From the NCBI GenBank assembly GCA_009703975.1, contig WLFB01000084.1, positions 1 through 6,290 of the forward strand: a stretch of DNA of 6,290 nt, in the 5' to 3' direction. The position numbers and the translations under genes were made by a program. The DNA is from Actinomycetota bacterium (GTDB taxonomy: Bacteria > Actinomycetota > Acidimicrobiia > Acidimicrobiales > Ilumatobacteraceae). Shown piece by piece: positions 1 through 6,290 of this stretch (position 1 is the first letter of the stretch; every line of letters starts with the position of its first letter). Below the pieces are notes generated by a model. That model saw only the letters and a program-made list of their open reading frames with translations, was not told the DNA's origin and did not search any database.

Positions 1-1397
1 GCACGCTCAAGATCGGCCTGAACAGCATCGGGCTTGGCAAAAGCGATGTTGCTCTTTACGGAGTCGTTGAAAAGCACAGTGTCTTCAAACACAACACCAA
101 TTTCTTGTCGTAAGTCGCGAAGTTTCAGTTTGCGAATATCGACACCATCAAGAAATATATGACCATTATTCGTGTCGTAAAAACGCAGTAACAGCCTTGC
201 TACGGTTGACTTTCCTGAGCCAGTTGCACCGACAATCGCAATTGACTCGCCTGCCATAATCTCTAAATTGAAATTCGTCAAGACAGGTTGCATTGGGTCA
301 TAGCCAAACTGCACGTGATCAAACTTCACTGCACCTTGCTGCGAATTTTCCGTGCTTGGCAGGGTCTTAGCAACTTGTGGGTCTGTGATTTCTGAAGTCG
401 TTGAAAGCACTTCATGAATTCGGACAAGTGCCGCAGCGGCGCGCTGCCCGAGTGCCACGATCATGCCGATATTACGCAACGGCCAAACCAACAATGTTAA
501 ATAAACATTGAATGCAACGAGATCGCCGATTGAGAGTTGGCCTGAAAGAACTCGGTGTCCGCCTACCCCGAGCACGCCGACTGCGCCGAGTGCGGGCAGC
601 ACATCAATTGCTGGCAAAAAATTACTGCGAATCTTGGCAGCTTTCATCGCTTCGCCGAAAATATCATTGGCTTCTTTTTCAAGTTTCTTGAATTGCACTT
701 GTTCGGCGCCGAAACCTTTAACCACTCGAACACCCGAAACTGATTCTTCAACGACATTTGCGAGTTGAGCTTGTTCGGCTTGCACTGCAACCGAAATCGG
801 ATGAATTCGATTGCTGAATCGTCGTGCAGAGATATTTACAAAAGGTAACGGCAACATTGCCACGATTGCCAGAACAGGGTCTGTAATAAACAATATTGTT
901 GCGACTGCAAAAATTTGAATGACATTAGAAAGCGTGATCGGGATCATCACGATGAATGCCTGAATCTGCATCAAATCACTTGATGCTCGACTCATCAATT
1001 GCCCTGTCTGCGCTTTGTCGTGGTAGCCGATATTCAACCCGAGAACATGTGAGAACAACTTTTCGCGCAACAGCGTTTCGGCCCAGCGACTTTCTCGAAA
1101 CGCCACGTAGCGACGGAGCCCGGAGAGAACACCGGTGACGACACCTAAACAAGCAATAGTTACAGCCCATCCAAGAAGTGGTCCATCTTTTTCAATGCCA
1201 TTATTGATTGCAAGCTTTGTAACTTGCGGGATCGCAACTTTGAACGACGCCCAGGTAATGCCAATAACTCCGCCAATTACAAGATTTCTGCGTTGATCGC
1301 GCAGTAACCCGCGAAGAAGTTTCCAACCTTCGCTGCGCTGTGTTTGCTCAAGTTCGAGACGCGCAGAGACCTCTGAGTCTGTTTCGCTTACCGACAT
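1..1397 (-). CDS. ABC exporter, fused membrane and ATP-binding domains (3' end beyond window)
   Basis: Probable inner-membrane exporter of the ABC type, where a six-helix membrane domain is fused to an ATPase; such proteins work as homo- or heterodimers and export lipids, drugs or peptides. Reading from ATG at 1395-1397, 465 residues are visible. Hydrophobic segments lie near residues 38-57, 78-98, 148-190, 261-283 and 290-315, and the stretch GQLSIGDLVAF (286-296) is typical of exporters before the last helix. The ATPase domain begins near 355, with an A-loop tyrosine at 366 (FGY) and a Walker A motif GATGSGKST at 390-398. The Q-loop position holds Glu438 (VVFEDT) instead of the usual Gln. 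The LSGGQ signature, Walker B and H-loop would lie past the left edge, so completeness cannot be judged. The start lies 3 bases after the stop of the oxidoreductase gene, implying an operon and possible translational coupling. The substrate is unknown; a partner half-transporter could follow outside the window. Confidence 0.95.
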   Translation of the reverse strand, partial: MSVSETDSEVSARLELEQTQRSEGWKLLRGLLRDQRRNLVIGGVIGITWASFKVAIPQVTKLAINNGIEKDGPLLGWAVTIACLGVVTGVLSGLRRYVAFRESRWAETLLREKLFSHVLGLNIGYHDKAQTGQLMSRASSDLMQIQAFIVMIPITLSNVIQIFAVATILFITDPVLAIVAMLPLPFVNISARRFSNRIHPISVAVQAEQAQLANVVEESVSGVRVVKGFGAEQVQFKKLEKEANDIFGEAMKAAKIRSNFLPAIDVLPALGAVGVLGVGGHRVLSGQLSIGDLVAFNVYLTLLVWPLRNIGMIVALGQRAAAALVRIHEVLSTTSEITDPQVAKTLPSTENSQQGAVKFDHVQFGYDPMQPVLTNFNLEIMAGESIAIVGATGSGKSTVARLLLRFYDTNNGHIFLDGVDIRKLKLRDLRQEIGVVFEDTVLFNDSVKSNIAFAKPDAVQADLER

Positions 1398-1400
1398 AAG

Positions 1401-2390
1401 TTAACCCGCGGTTGGTGCAAGTGCTTCGGCGCAATCCCAGAAATTAACTTCTGGGTCAAATGCCACAATTGCAAGCGATGAAGTCGTGACACCGTTGTCG
1501 AAATATCTTTTAATTGTTTCACGACATTTTGCTGCACTGCCATGAACAAACAATTGGTCTACAACTTCATTTGGTATTGCCGAAACTGCACCTTTACGGT
1601 CGCCTGCTTTCCACAAATCCCACATCGGTTGCAGCAATTCAGCGCGACCAAGCCAACGATGAAATTCGGCGTATACGGGAACCGTGAGATAAGCGGCAAT
1701 CAATCGTTTTGCAGACTCGCGAACTAGATCTGCGTTTTCACTCGGGCAAACAAAAATTCTCGCAACAATTTCGCGCTCACCTGGATTCTGCGATTTTTTC
1801 GCCGCATCGTTGACGACGTCAACAACTTTGGTTACATCGTCTGCCGACAACCAGTTAATGATCGCACCGTCGGCTTCGCGACCTGCAAGTTTCAACATGC
1901 CTTCACGCAATGCGGCCACCAGGATTTGTGGCTTTTGCTCGGGCCGAATGCCAAGACGAAAACCGTCAATTTTAAAAGTGTCGTATTGTTTGGTGATTTT
2001 TTCACCGGTCAACGCATCTTGCAAAAAACGTACGACGTCACGAACTTTTTTATAAGGCTCATCAAACGGAATCGCATTCCAGCGTTCGACGATCACATTG
2101 CTCGAAGAACCAATACCGATCGCAAATCTTCCTGGTGCAGCATCTGCCATTGTCGCAACACTTTGGGCCATCAATGCCGGAGACCGTGTGTATGCCGGAA
2201 CGATCGCAGTGCCAAGTCGCAAGCGCGGCTCCCATGCCGCAGCCATAGCAAGCGGCGTGAAAGCATCTGCTCCATCTGATTCTGCAGACCAAATATCTGT
2301 GTAACCCAAGTCGGCAAGTTTTTTATAATTATCGCGCTGTGCGTGTAAGTGCCCCGGCAGCGGCACTGTCATTCCGGGTCGTAGTTGCAT
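1401..2390 (-). CDS. Luciferase-like (LLM) F420-dependent oxidoreductase
   Basis: A 329-residue flavin/F420-type TIM-barrel oxidoreductase of the bacterial luciferase-like superfamily, presumably cytosolic. Family hallmarks in order: the N-terminal strand and helix ending in LADLGYTDIWSAES (25-38), DAFTPLAMAAAW (42-53), RLRLGTAIVPAYTRSP (56-71), the central GRFAIGIGSSS (87-97) followed by ERWNAIPFDEPYKKVRD (102-118), and PQILVAALREGMLKLAGREADG (154-175), written here as a range for its key Ala-Leu-Arg and Ala-Asp-Gly. The length of about 330 is normal for the family. The pattern GSSSNVIVERWN resembles the Rv3093c-like group of actinobacterial F420 enzymes as I remember it; F420 rather than FMN is therefore inferred, not seen. 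The ATG directly follows the thioesterase stop (TAG-ATG). A second in-frame ATG at codon 7 (2370-2372) would also keep the barrel start, so the start is slightly uncertain. The likely role is redox change of a small organic compound; the substrate is unknown. Confidence 0.93.
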   Translation of the reverse strand: MQLRPGMTVPLPGHLHAQRDNYKKLADLGYTDIWSAESDGADAFTPLAMAAAWEPRLRLGTAIVPAYTRSPALMAQSVATMADAAPGRFAIGIGSSSNVIVERWNAIPFDEPYKKVRDVVRFLQDALTGEKITKQYDTFKIDGFRLGIRPEQKPQILVAALREGMLKLAGREADGAIINWLSADDVTKVVDVVNDAAKKSQNPGEREIVARIFVCPSENADLVRESAKRLIAAYLTVPVYAEFHRWLGRAELLQPMWDLWKAGDRKGAVSAIPNEVVDQLFVHGSAAKCRETIKRYFDNGVTTSSLAIVAFDPEVNFWDCAEALAPTAG

Positions 2391-2393
2391 CTA
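2388..2393 (-). other. Stop-start junction (TAG-ATG) coupling thioesterase and oxidoreductase
   Basis: The thioesterase stop codon TAG (2391-2393) is followed at once by the oxidoreductase ATG (2388-2390), with no base between and no clear Shine-Dalgarno sequence before it. This arrangement suggests that ribosomes finishing the first gene restart on the second, keeping the two proteins in step. Confidence 0.6.
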
Positions 2394-3197
2394 CTTAGTA
2401 TTCCACTTTCGCGCTTTGCAACTTTGACTGGCGGTTGCCATGAGTGTGCCGTCTTGCGCGAACATGTTGACTCGGCCGTGCCCGAATCCACGTTCTATGG
2501 CGTCTATATATATGTCAAGTAATACCCATTTTGTTGGTACAAGTTTGACGATGCGGATTGTGTTGTCGAGGCTGTTGCCACCCGCGGCGAGACCGAGCGC
2601 TTGACCAATCGCCATCGGCACAAAATCGCCGAGAATGCCAAGCGCAGTTGCATCAACATCTTCGATCAATGCAGGAATGTGCGCCCACATCACAACATTG
2701 CCATCACTGAGCGAGCCATCAAGTTGCGACATTGCACGACCCTTGACTACGCGCTGTTGCAATGAATCATGAATAGTGCCGGGTGAATCATGAAGGTGCT
2801 GACGCGGAGGAACATTCTCAGGAGCAGGCACCTCTGGCATCTTTATAAATTGACCAGACGCTTCGAAATTGCGATCACCAAAGGCGGCATTGACAGTAAG
2901 GATTTCACGGTCACCAACGCGCGCGACGGCACGACCTTGGGTAATTTGCGGACCATTGACAACGAGAGTTACATCAATCTTGACAACTTCGTTTGTTTTA
3001 GCGAACGACAAATATTGCGCTGTTGCCCAAACCAAGTTGCGCTTCGAAACAGTTTCGAGTGCACTAATACAAGCACCGAGCCCTGCCCCGCCGAACAGAA
3101 AAGAGCCGCCCGTTGAAATGCGAAGGTCGACAGGCATTTCAAAACTCAAAGTATCGCCGACACGATTTAATCCAAGAAAACTACGACTATCCACCAC
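2391..3197 (-). CDS. TesB-like acyl-CoA thioesterase (double hotdog)
   Basis: A 268-residue protein that fits the TesB/thioesterase II layout: two hotdog domains in one chain, splitting acyl-CoA into free acid and CoA in the cytosol. The N-terminal hotdog covers about residues 8-110, with FLGL (7-10), WATAQYLSFA (57-66) and the strand pair QGRAVARVGDREILTVNAAF (87-106). The C-terminal hotdog covers about 150-264. The three residues I match to E. coli TesB catalysis (Asp204, Thr228, Gln278) are all present: Asp191 in LGDFVP, Thr213 in SLDNT and Gln258 in ASQS. The length is close to the usual 270-290. The start is GTG at 3195-3197, with a second GTG directly after it; an in-frame TAG lies two codons upstream (3204-3206), so the gene cannot begin earlier, and FLGL near the N-terminus argues against a much later start. 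It is the first gene of the leftward operon and ends in TAG abutting the next ATG. The acyl specificity is unknown. Confidence 0.9.
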   Translation of the reverse strand: MVDSRSFLGLNRVGDTLSFEMPVDLRISTGGSFLFGGAGLGACISALETVSKRNLVWATAQYLSFAKTNEVVKIDVTLVVNGPQITQGRAVARVGDREILTVNAAFGDRNFEASGQFIKMPEVPAPENVPPRQHLHDSPGTIHDSLQQRVVKGRAMSQLDGSLSDGNVVMWAHIPALIEDVDATALGILGDFVPMAIGQALGLAAGGNSLDNTIRIVKLVPTKWVLLDIYIDAIERGFGHGRVNMFAQDGTLMATASQSCKARKWNTK

Positions 3198-3219
3198 TTC
3201 ACTCTAATAAGTTGAAGTG
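3195..3219. promoter_or_regulatory. Candidate operator: 7-bp inverted repeat between divergent genes
   Basis: A perfect inverted repeat, CACTTCA (3195-3201) and TGAAGTG (3213-3219), with 11 bases between the arms. The left arm covers the thioesterase GTG start codon and the right arm lies about 23-29 bases before the amidase ATG. A dimeric repressor bound here would block the leftward promoter and the upstream part of the rightward one, so it could control both blocks together. No regulator gene is visible in the window. The spacing is A-N11-T, not the T-N11-A of LysR boxes. A repeat this good could arise by chance in a few percent of such gaps. Confidence 0.4.
3201..3206 (-). promoter_or_regulatory. 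Candidate -10 or weak ribosome site for the thioesterase operon
   Basis: On the minus strand this reads TAGAGT, a TANNNT match ending 3 bases before the first GTG (3195-3197). A start of transcription 7 bases on would fall at the second GTG (3192-3194), giving a leaderless message. Alternatively, the AGAG within it is a weak Shine-Dalgarno match, 4 bases from the first GTG and 7 from the second. The two readings cannot both hold. Either way the second GTG is a reasonable alternative start. Confidence 0.25.
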
Positions 3220-3229
3220 CATTGCAGAC

Positions 3230-3235
3230 TAGTTT
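3230..3235 (+). promoter_or_regulatory. Candidate -10 element for the amidase, implying a leaderless mRNA
   Basis: TAGTTT fits the actinobacterial TANNNT -10 pattern and ends 6 bases before the amidase ATG at 3242. Transcription would therefore begin at or beside the start codon. This agrees with the lack of any GGAGG-like sequence upstream of that ATG. No convincing TTGACA-like -35 is found at the right distance (TTGAAG at 3212-3217 is too close). Confidence 0.4.
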
Positions 3236-3241
3236 TATTGT

Positions 3242-4624
3242 ATGACAGATACCCCATGGCACGGCGACGCGGTTTCGTTGGTTGATGCATTTCGAAATGG
3301 TGAGCGCTCGCCACTTGAAGAATTGCGAGCGACGTTTGAGGCGATTTCGCGAAGCAATCTCAATGCATTTTGTTTTTTAGATCAAGAAGCTGCCGAACGT
3401 GATGCAAAAAACGCCGATGCTTCGTTGCCGTTTGGTGGCGTGCCATTTGGAGTAAAAGAACTTGACAATGTCGCGGGTTGGCCAGATACTGAGGCATGCA
3501 TAGTATTTAAAGATCGTGTTGCGAAAACTACCACTACGCAAGTTAATCGAATTTGTCGTATTGGTGGCGCGGTTAAAGTTGGTCAGACGACTGCGAGCGA
3601 ATTCGGTGGAGTTAATTTAACGCGAACAGTTCTGCACGGCGCAACACATAATCCATGGAAACACGGTCACACTCCAGGCGGATCTTCTGGTGGAACTGCA
3701 TCTGCAGTTGCTGGCGGATTAGTGAGCATCGCAACCGGCGGTGATGGCGGCGGGTCAATTCGTATTCCGGCTGGGTTCACCGGTTTACTTGGATTGAAGG
3801 CAACTTTTGGTCGCATTCCTCGTGGGCCAGGTGCATCAAACGGAAACCTGACAACAGTTACTGGTTGTTTGTCGCGAAGCGTGCGCGATACCGCGCGATG
3901 GTTTGATGTCGTCAACGGGCACGAAGCGCACGACCCGTTGAGTTTGCCAAAAGTTTCTGGATGGGAAGCCGGACTCGGAAGCGTTGCGACAAAAGGTTTG
4001 CGTGTTGCTGTAGTTTCGAACTTTGGCGGAGGCGTTGTTTCGCCAGCGATGTGGGAAGTTATTGAGCGCGCCGCTGAAAACTTGATTGCGGTTGCTGGTC
4101 TGAAACGGCGAGAGTCGGTTGATGTATCGTTGCCACGACTTGGTGCGGCGTGGTCAATAACTGGCTCTGTGGCAATTCGAAATGCTCTCAAAGACCATTG
4201 GCCAGCATGTGCTGATCAATTGACGCCCGAAATTCGCTATGGCCAAAAAATGACCGAGAATCTTTACGGTTCAGAAGCACGTGGAAAGTTCGAAAAGCGA
4301 CGCATTGAATTAAACAACAGCATGGCGCGAATATTTAGCGAAGTTGATTTAATAATTACTGCTACAAACCCCGACATCGCATTTAATGCCGAGGGTCCGT
4401 TGCCAGATACTTTTGGTGGGCTCGTGGCTGGTGCTCAAAACAACGGTGTGTTGACGATTCCTGCAAATATCTATGGCAACCCTGGCATCTCGGTGCCAGT
4501 TGGTTTAGTTGATGGTCTACCAGTTGGCATGCAAATCATGGCGAGACATTTCGAAGAGCCGCTACTTCTCGAATTAGCCCTCGCCGTCGAGCGCACTCAA
4601 CCTTGGTCACTCGTTGCTCCTTAA
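3242..4624 (+). CDS. Amidase-signature family hydrolase
   Basis: A 460-residue amidase-signature enzyme that hydrolyses a carboxamide or similar bond. The catalytic Lys-cisSer-Ser triad is intact: Lys72 in GVPFGVKELDNV (66-77), Ser148 in PGGSSGGTAS (145-154) and the nucleophile Ser172 in GGGSIRIPA (169-177). The 24-residue gap between the two serines equals that in FAAH (217/241) and GatA (154/178). The C-terminal block NPGISVPVGLVDGLPVGMQIMA (413-434, key Gly-Leu-Pro-Val-Gly) is also typical. There is no signal peptide, so it is likely cytosolic. GatA of the Glu-tRNA amidotransferase was considered, but no gatB or gatC is adjacent within the visible sequence and the insert regions differ from what I expect, so a stand-alone amidase is favoured. 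It starts at ATG 3242 only 44 bases from the divergent thioesterase and has no Shine-Dalgarno sequence; leaderless translation is likely. The next gene follows after 8 bases. The substrate is unknown. Confidence 0.94.
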   Translation: MTDTPWHGDAVSLVDAFRNGERSPLEELRATFEAISRSNLNAFCFLDQEAAERDAKNADASLPFGGVPFGVKELDNVAGWPDTEACIVFKDRVAKTTTTQVNRICRIGGAVKVGQTTASEFGGVNLTRTVLHGATHNPWKHGHTPGGSSGGTASAVAGGLVSIATGGDGGGSIRIPAGFTGLLGLKATFGRIPRGPGASNGNLTTVTGCLSRSVRDTARWFDVVNGHEAHDPLSLPKVSGWEAGLGSVATKGLRVAVVSNFGGGVVSPAMWEVIERAAENLIAVAGLKRRESVDVSLPRLGAAWSITGSVAIRNALKDHWPACADQLTPEIRYGQKMTENLYGSEARGKFEKRRIELNNSMARIFSEVDLIITATNPDIAFNAEGPLPDTFGGLVAGAQNNGVLTIPANIYGNPGISVPVGLVDGLPVGMQIMARHFEEPLLLELALAVERTQPWSLVAP

Positions 4625-4632
4625 GATTTTAG

Positions 4633-6290
4633 ATGAATCAATTAAATAGTCTGCGAAATTCAGAGACGGCTGGTTTTCGCCAAGACATTCAGTTGCTGCG
4701 CGCAATTGCAATTCTCTTTGTAGTTCTAAACCACATTGACTTTGCGTTTCTTTCGGTTCCGGCCGGATACCGCGGAGTAGACGTGTTTTTTGTCGTGTCT
4801 GGTTTTGTGATTATGTCATCAATTTTGAGGCACGAATCTGTCGGTAAAAGATTCGCGTTGTTGACATTCTTCAAACGACGCGCACAAAGACTTTATCCTG
4901 CGTTTCTCGTGGTGATCATTTGCGTTTTCGTTGTTTCGTTTATAACTCAGTCTTTTATTCATGTTCAGCAAGAGACTGCCCGCACGGGCGTCGGAGCATC
5001 TTTATTTTTCGCAAATTATGTTCTGCTCGCACGAAAAATTGACTACTTCAATCCGCTGTACCCAAACCCACTCACGCACACGTGGTCGCTTTCAGTCGAA
5101 GAGCAGTTTTATATCACACTTGGAGTTTTATTCATTTTATTGAAAAGATTTAGAGTCAGCCTCTCAGGCCTGTTCGCGATGGTCGTCGTCGCAGTACTTG
5201 CTGCTTTGAGTCTCTATAGCTGTTTTAATTTTCAAAATCTTCCTGATGCTCAGCGCTTCTTTCCAAATCCGGATCTGTTTCCTTTTTATTCTTTTCATTC
5301 TCGAGCATGGCAGTTATTGGCCGGGGTTTTGGTTGCGCAAATCATTCAAAGATTGCCGAATAAGCACTTTAAATTTCAAACATATATTGCAAGGGTCGTC
5401 GCAACTCTCTCTTTTTTAGGAATTTTACGAGGGCTCATCGCCGGCGGACAAGAACACCAACTTGGTATTGATGCACTAATAATCACACTTTCAACAGCGC
5501 TATTTATTTTTTCAATGCCACTCGCATTGAAAAACTCAAAACAGTTGGGTCTTCCTAAAATTATTAGTTGGCTGGGTAGTCGCTCTTATTCGCTGTACCT
5601 GGTTCATTGGCCGATAATTCTTTTTGGCCGCCAAATTTTTGGAAGTTCGACCGCTCTAAATTTCTTGTGTTTAGTCGTATCAATAATTAGTTCTGAGTTT
5701 TTATATAAAAAAGTCGAATATCGATATCACGATCGCGATGGTGGCCAGAACAAAAATGTCTTGAAGCTGTTTGCCATCGGCCAGATAGTCACTCTTTGCC
5801 TGATGGCCACATTGATGGGCTTTGGAAATCTGCGCTACAACCAAACACAGGCTTACCCAGCATGGGAGAAAATACCAGCGGGTTGTACCGGCCCTGTCAT
5901 TAATTGTGACATTGACTTTCAGGATTCAAATGGATTCGTTGTTCTCGAAGGCAACTCTCATGCTGGAACAATCCTCCACACATTCATCAAGATCACACAA
6001 GAACTAAGGCTTAGCAGTCGAGTTACGGCTGGCGGATCAAAAGTTTTGACCGATGCAACAGAATTAGTCAACAGCGAAGAAATTTCCGTCTTTTCTTATT
6101 TCCGCGACCCATACAGCGACGAAATCGAAAAAACGTACGCCGAACACTGGGAAAGTTATCTCAAAAATCCAAAAGTCAAAAATCTGATTGTTTTTCTTGA
6201 CAATCCATATATGCAAGGTTCAAGATTCCCGTCTTTGATCAGTGGGCCGTCAAATCAATCACGCTCTCGTTCAGAACAATTGCGTAATGA
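4633..6290 (+). CDS. Acyltransferase-3 (OafA-like) fused to SGNH-type domain (3' end beyond window)
   Basis: Membrane O-acyltransferase that probably modifies a surface polysaccharide or similar glycan; 552 residues are visible and the frame is open at the right edge. The acyltransferase-3 domain spans about 15-360. It shows the conserved R-X10-H motif as Arg23...His34, GYRGVDVFFVVSGFVI (45-60), HTWSLSVEEQFY (149-160) and SRSYSLYLVHWP (316-327). Hydrophobic stretches suggest about ten helices there, plus one at 376-398 leading to an extracytoplasmic part. From about 434 an SGNH-like domain begins with LEGNSHAG (438-445), where Ser442 would be the nucleophile; the usual GDS reads GNS. A cysteine pair (418, 425) lies in the linker. 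The C-terminal Asp-His block of SGNH domains would lie outside the window. ATG 4633 is preceded directly by an in-frame TAG and is needed to keep Arg23, so the start is firm. It begins 8 bases after the amidase stop. Sampled GC is about 42% against about 50% for its neighbours. Confidence 0.93.
   Translation, partial: MNQLNSLRNSETAGFRQDIQLLRAIAILFVVLNHIDFAFLSVPAGYRGVDVFFVVSGFVIMSSILRHESVGKRFALLTFFKRRAQRLYPAFLVVIICVFVVSFITQSFIHVQQETARTGVGASLFFANYVLLARKIDYFNPLYPNPLTHTWSLSVEEQFYITLGVLFILLKRFRVSLSGLFAMVVVAVLAALSLYSCFNFQNLPDAQRFFPNPDLFPFYSFHSRAWQLLAGVLVAQIIQRLPNKHFKFQTYIARVVATLSFLGILRGLIAGGQEHQLGIDALIITLSTALFIFSMPLALKNSKQLGLPKIISWLGSRSYSLYLVHWPIILFGRQIFGSSTALNFLCLVVSIISSEFLYKKVEYRYHDRDGGQNKNVLKLFAIGQIVTLCLMATLMGFGNLRYNQTQAYPAWEKIPAGCTGPVINCDIDFQDSNGFVVLEGNSHAGTILHTFIKITQELRLSSRVTAGGSKVLTDATELVNSEEISVFSYFRDPYSDEIEKTYAEHWESYLKNPKVKNLIVFLDNPYMQGSRFPSLISGPSNQSRSRSEQLRN

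Noticed and set aside
508..768. Plus-strand open frame opposite the ABC exporter membrane domain
   Set aside because: The minus-strand frame is continuous through this stretch and encodes typical exporter sequence.
1926..2279. Plus-strand open frame opposite the oxidoreductase
   Set aside because: It mirrors a conserved luciferase-like barrel and shows no recognisable motif; the minus-strand gene explains the sequence fully.
2869..3207. Plus-strand open frame opposite the thioesterase N-terminus
   Set aside because: It is antisense to a recognisable TesB-like domain, rich in Thr/Ser/Arg with no family pattern, and has no start signal of its own.
3202..3212. LysR-type box in the divergent gap
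   Set aside because: The dyad gives A-N11-T between its arms, not T-N11-A, and no lysR gene is visible, so no regulator family is named.
3667..4191. Long minus-strand open frame (174 codons) opposite the amidase
   Set aside because: It lies wholly inside the amidase, whose triad motifs and reading are unambiguous. Its composition (many Pro, Arg, Thr) is that of an antisense shadow.
3242..4624. Assignment as GatA, the Glu-tRNA(Gln) amidotransferase A subunit
   Set aside because: The amidase triad fits, but gatB and gatC are not adjacent (neighbours are a divergent thioesterase and an acyltransferase) and the sequence around the triad reads as a general amidase.
4625..4632. Terminator or promoter between amidase and acyltransferase
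   Set aside because: The gap is only 8 bases, with no hairpin or T-run structure; co-transcription is the simpler reading.

Overview
The window looks like a piece of a chromosome from a moderate-GC actinobacterium, possibly a freshwater or marine Acidimicrobiia-like lineage. This rests on three things: an F420-type luciferase-like oxidoreductase, an ABC exporter whose Q-loop reads VFED instead of VFQD (a variant I associate with actinobacterial exporters), and starts without clear Shine-Dalgarno sequences, one of which fits leaderless transcription. Sampling every fourth 60-base line gives about 50% GC for the oxidoreductase/thioesterase and amidase genes and about 42% for the last gene. The lineage call is inference; no rRNA or marker gene is present.

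The DNA is almost entirely coding and holds two divergent gene blocks. Leftward (minus strand), from about 3197 down to 1, are a TesB-like double-hotdog acyl-CoA thioesterase (2391-3197), a luciferase-like F420-dependent oxidoreductase (1401-2390) and an ABC exporter with fused membrane and ATPase domains (1-1397, cut off by the window edge before its LSGGQ signature). These three are packed with 0 and 3 bases between them and are almost surely one operon. Rightward (plus strand) are an amidase-signature hydrolase with an intact Lys-Ser-Ser triad (3242-4624) and, 8 bases later, a membrane acyltransferase-3 fused to an SGNH-type domain (4633 to the right edge, cut off).

Only 44 bases (3198-3241) separate the two blocks, so both promoters must sit there or overlap the gene starts. 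This gap contains most of a perfect 7-bp inverted repeat, CACTTCA-N11-TGAAGTG (3195-3219), which covers the thioesterase start codon and looks like an operator. It also has a TANNNT -10 candidate placed so that the amidase mRNA would begin at or next to its ATG.

Functionally, the leftward operon joins acyl-CoA thioester hydrolysis, a flavin/F420-type redox step and export, which suggests handling of a lipid-like or acyl-CoA-bound compound. The divergent amidase could act on a related amide, but no substrate can be read from the sequence. The acyltransferase probably O-acylates a cell-surface glycan and may be functionally separate. I see no RNA genes, insertion sequences, CRISPR arrays, phage genes or terminator hairpins, and no clearly new multi-gene system; the divergent control region and the acyltransferase's altered motifs are the parts most worth a second look.
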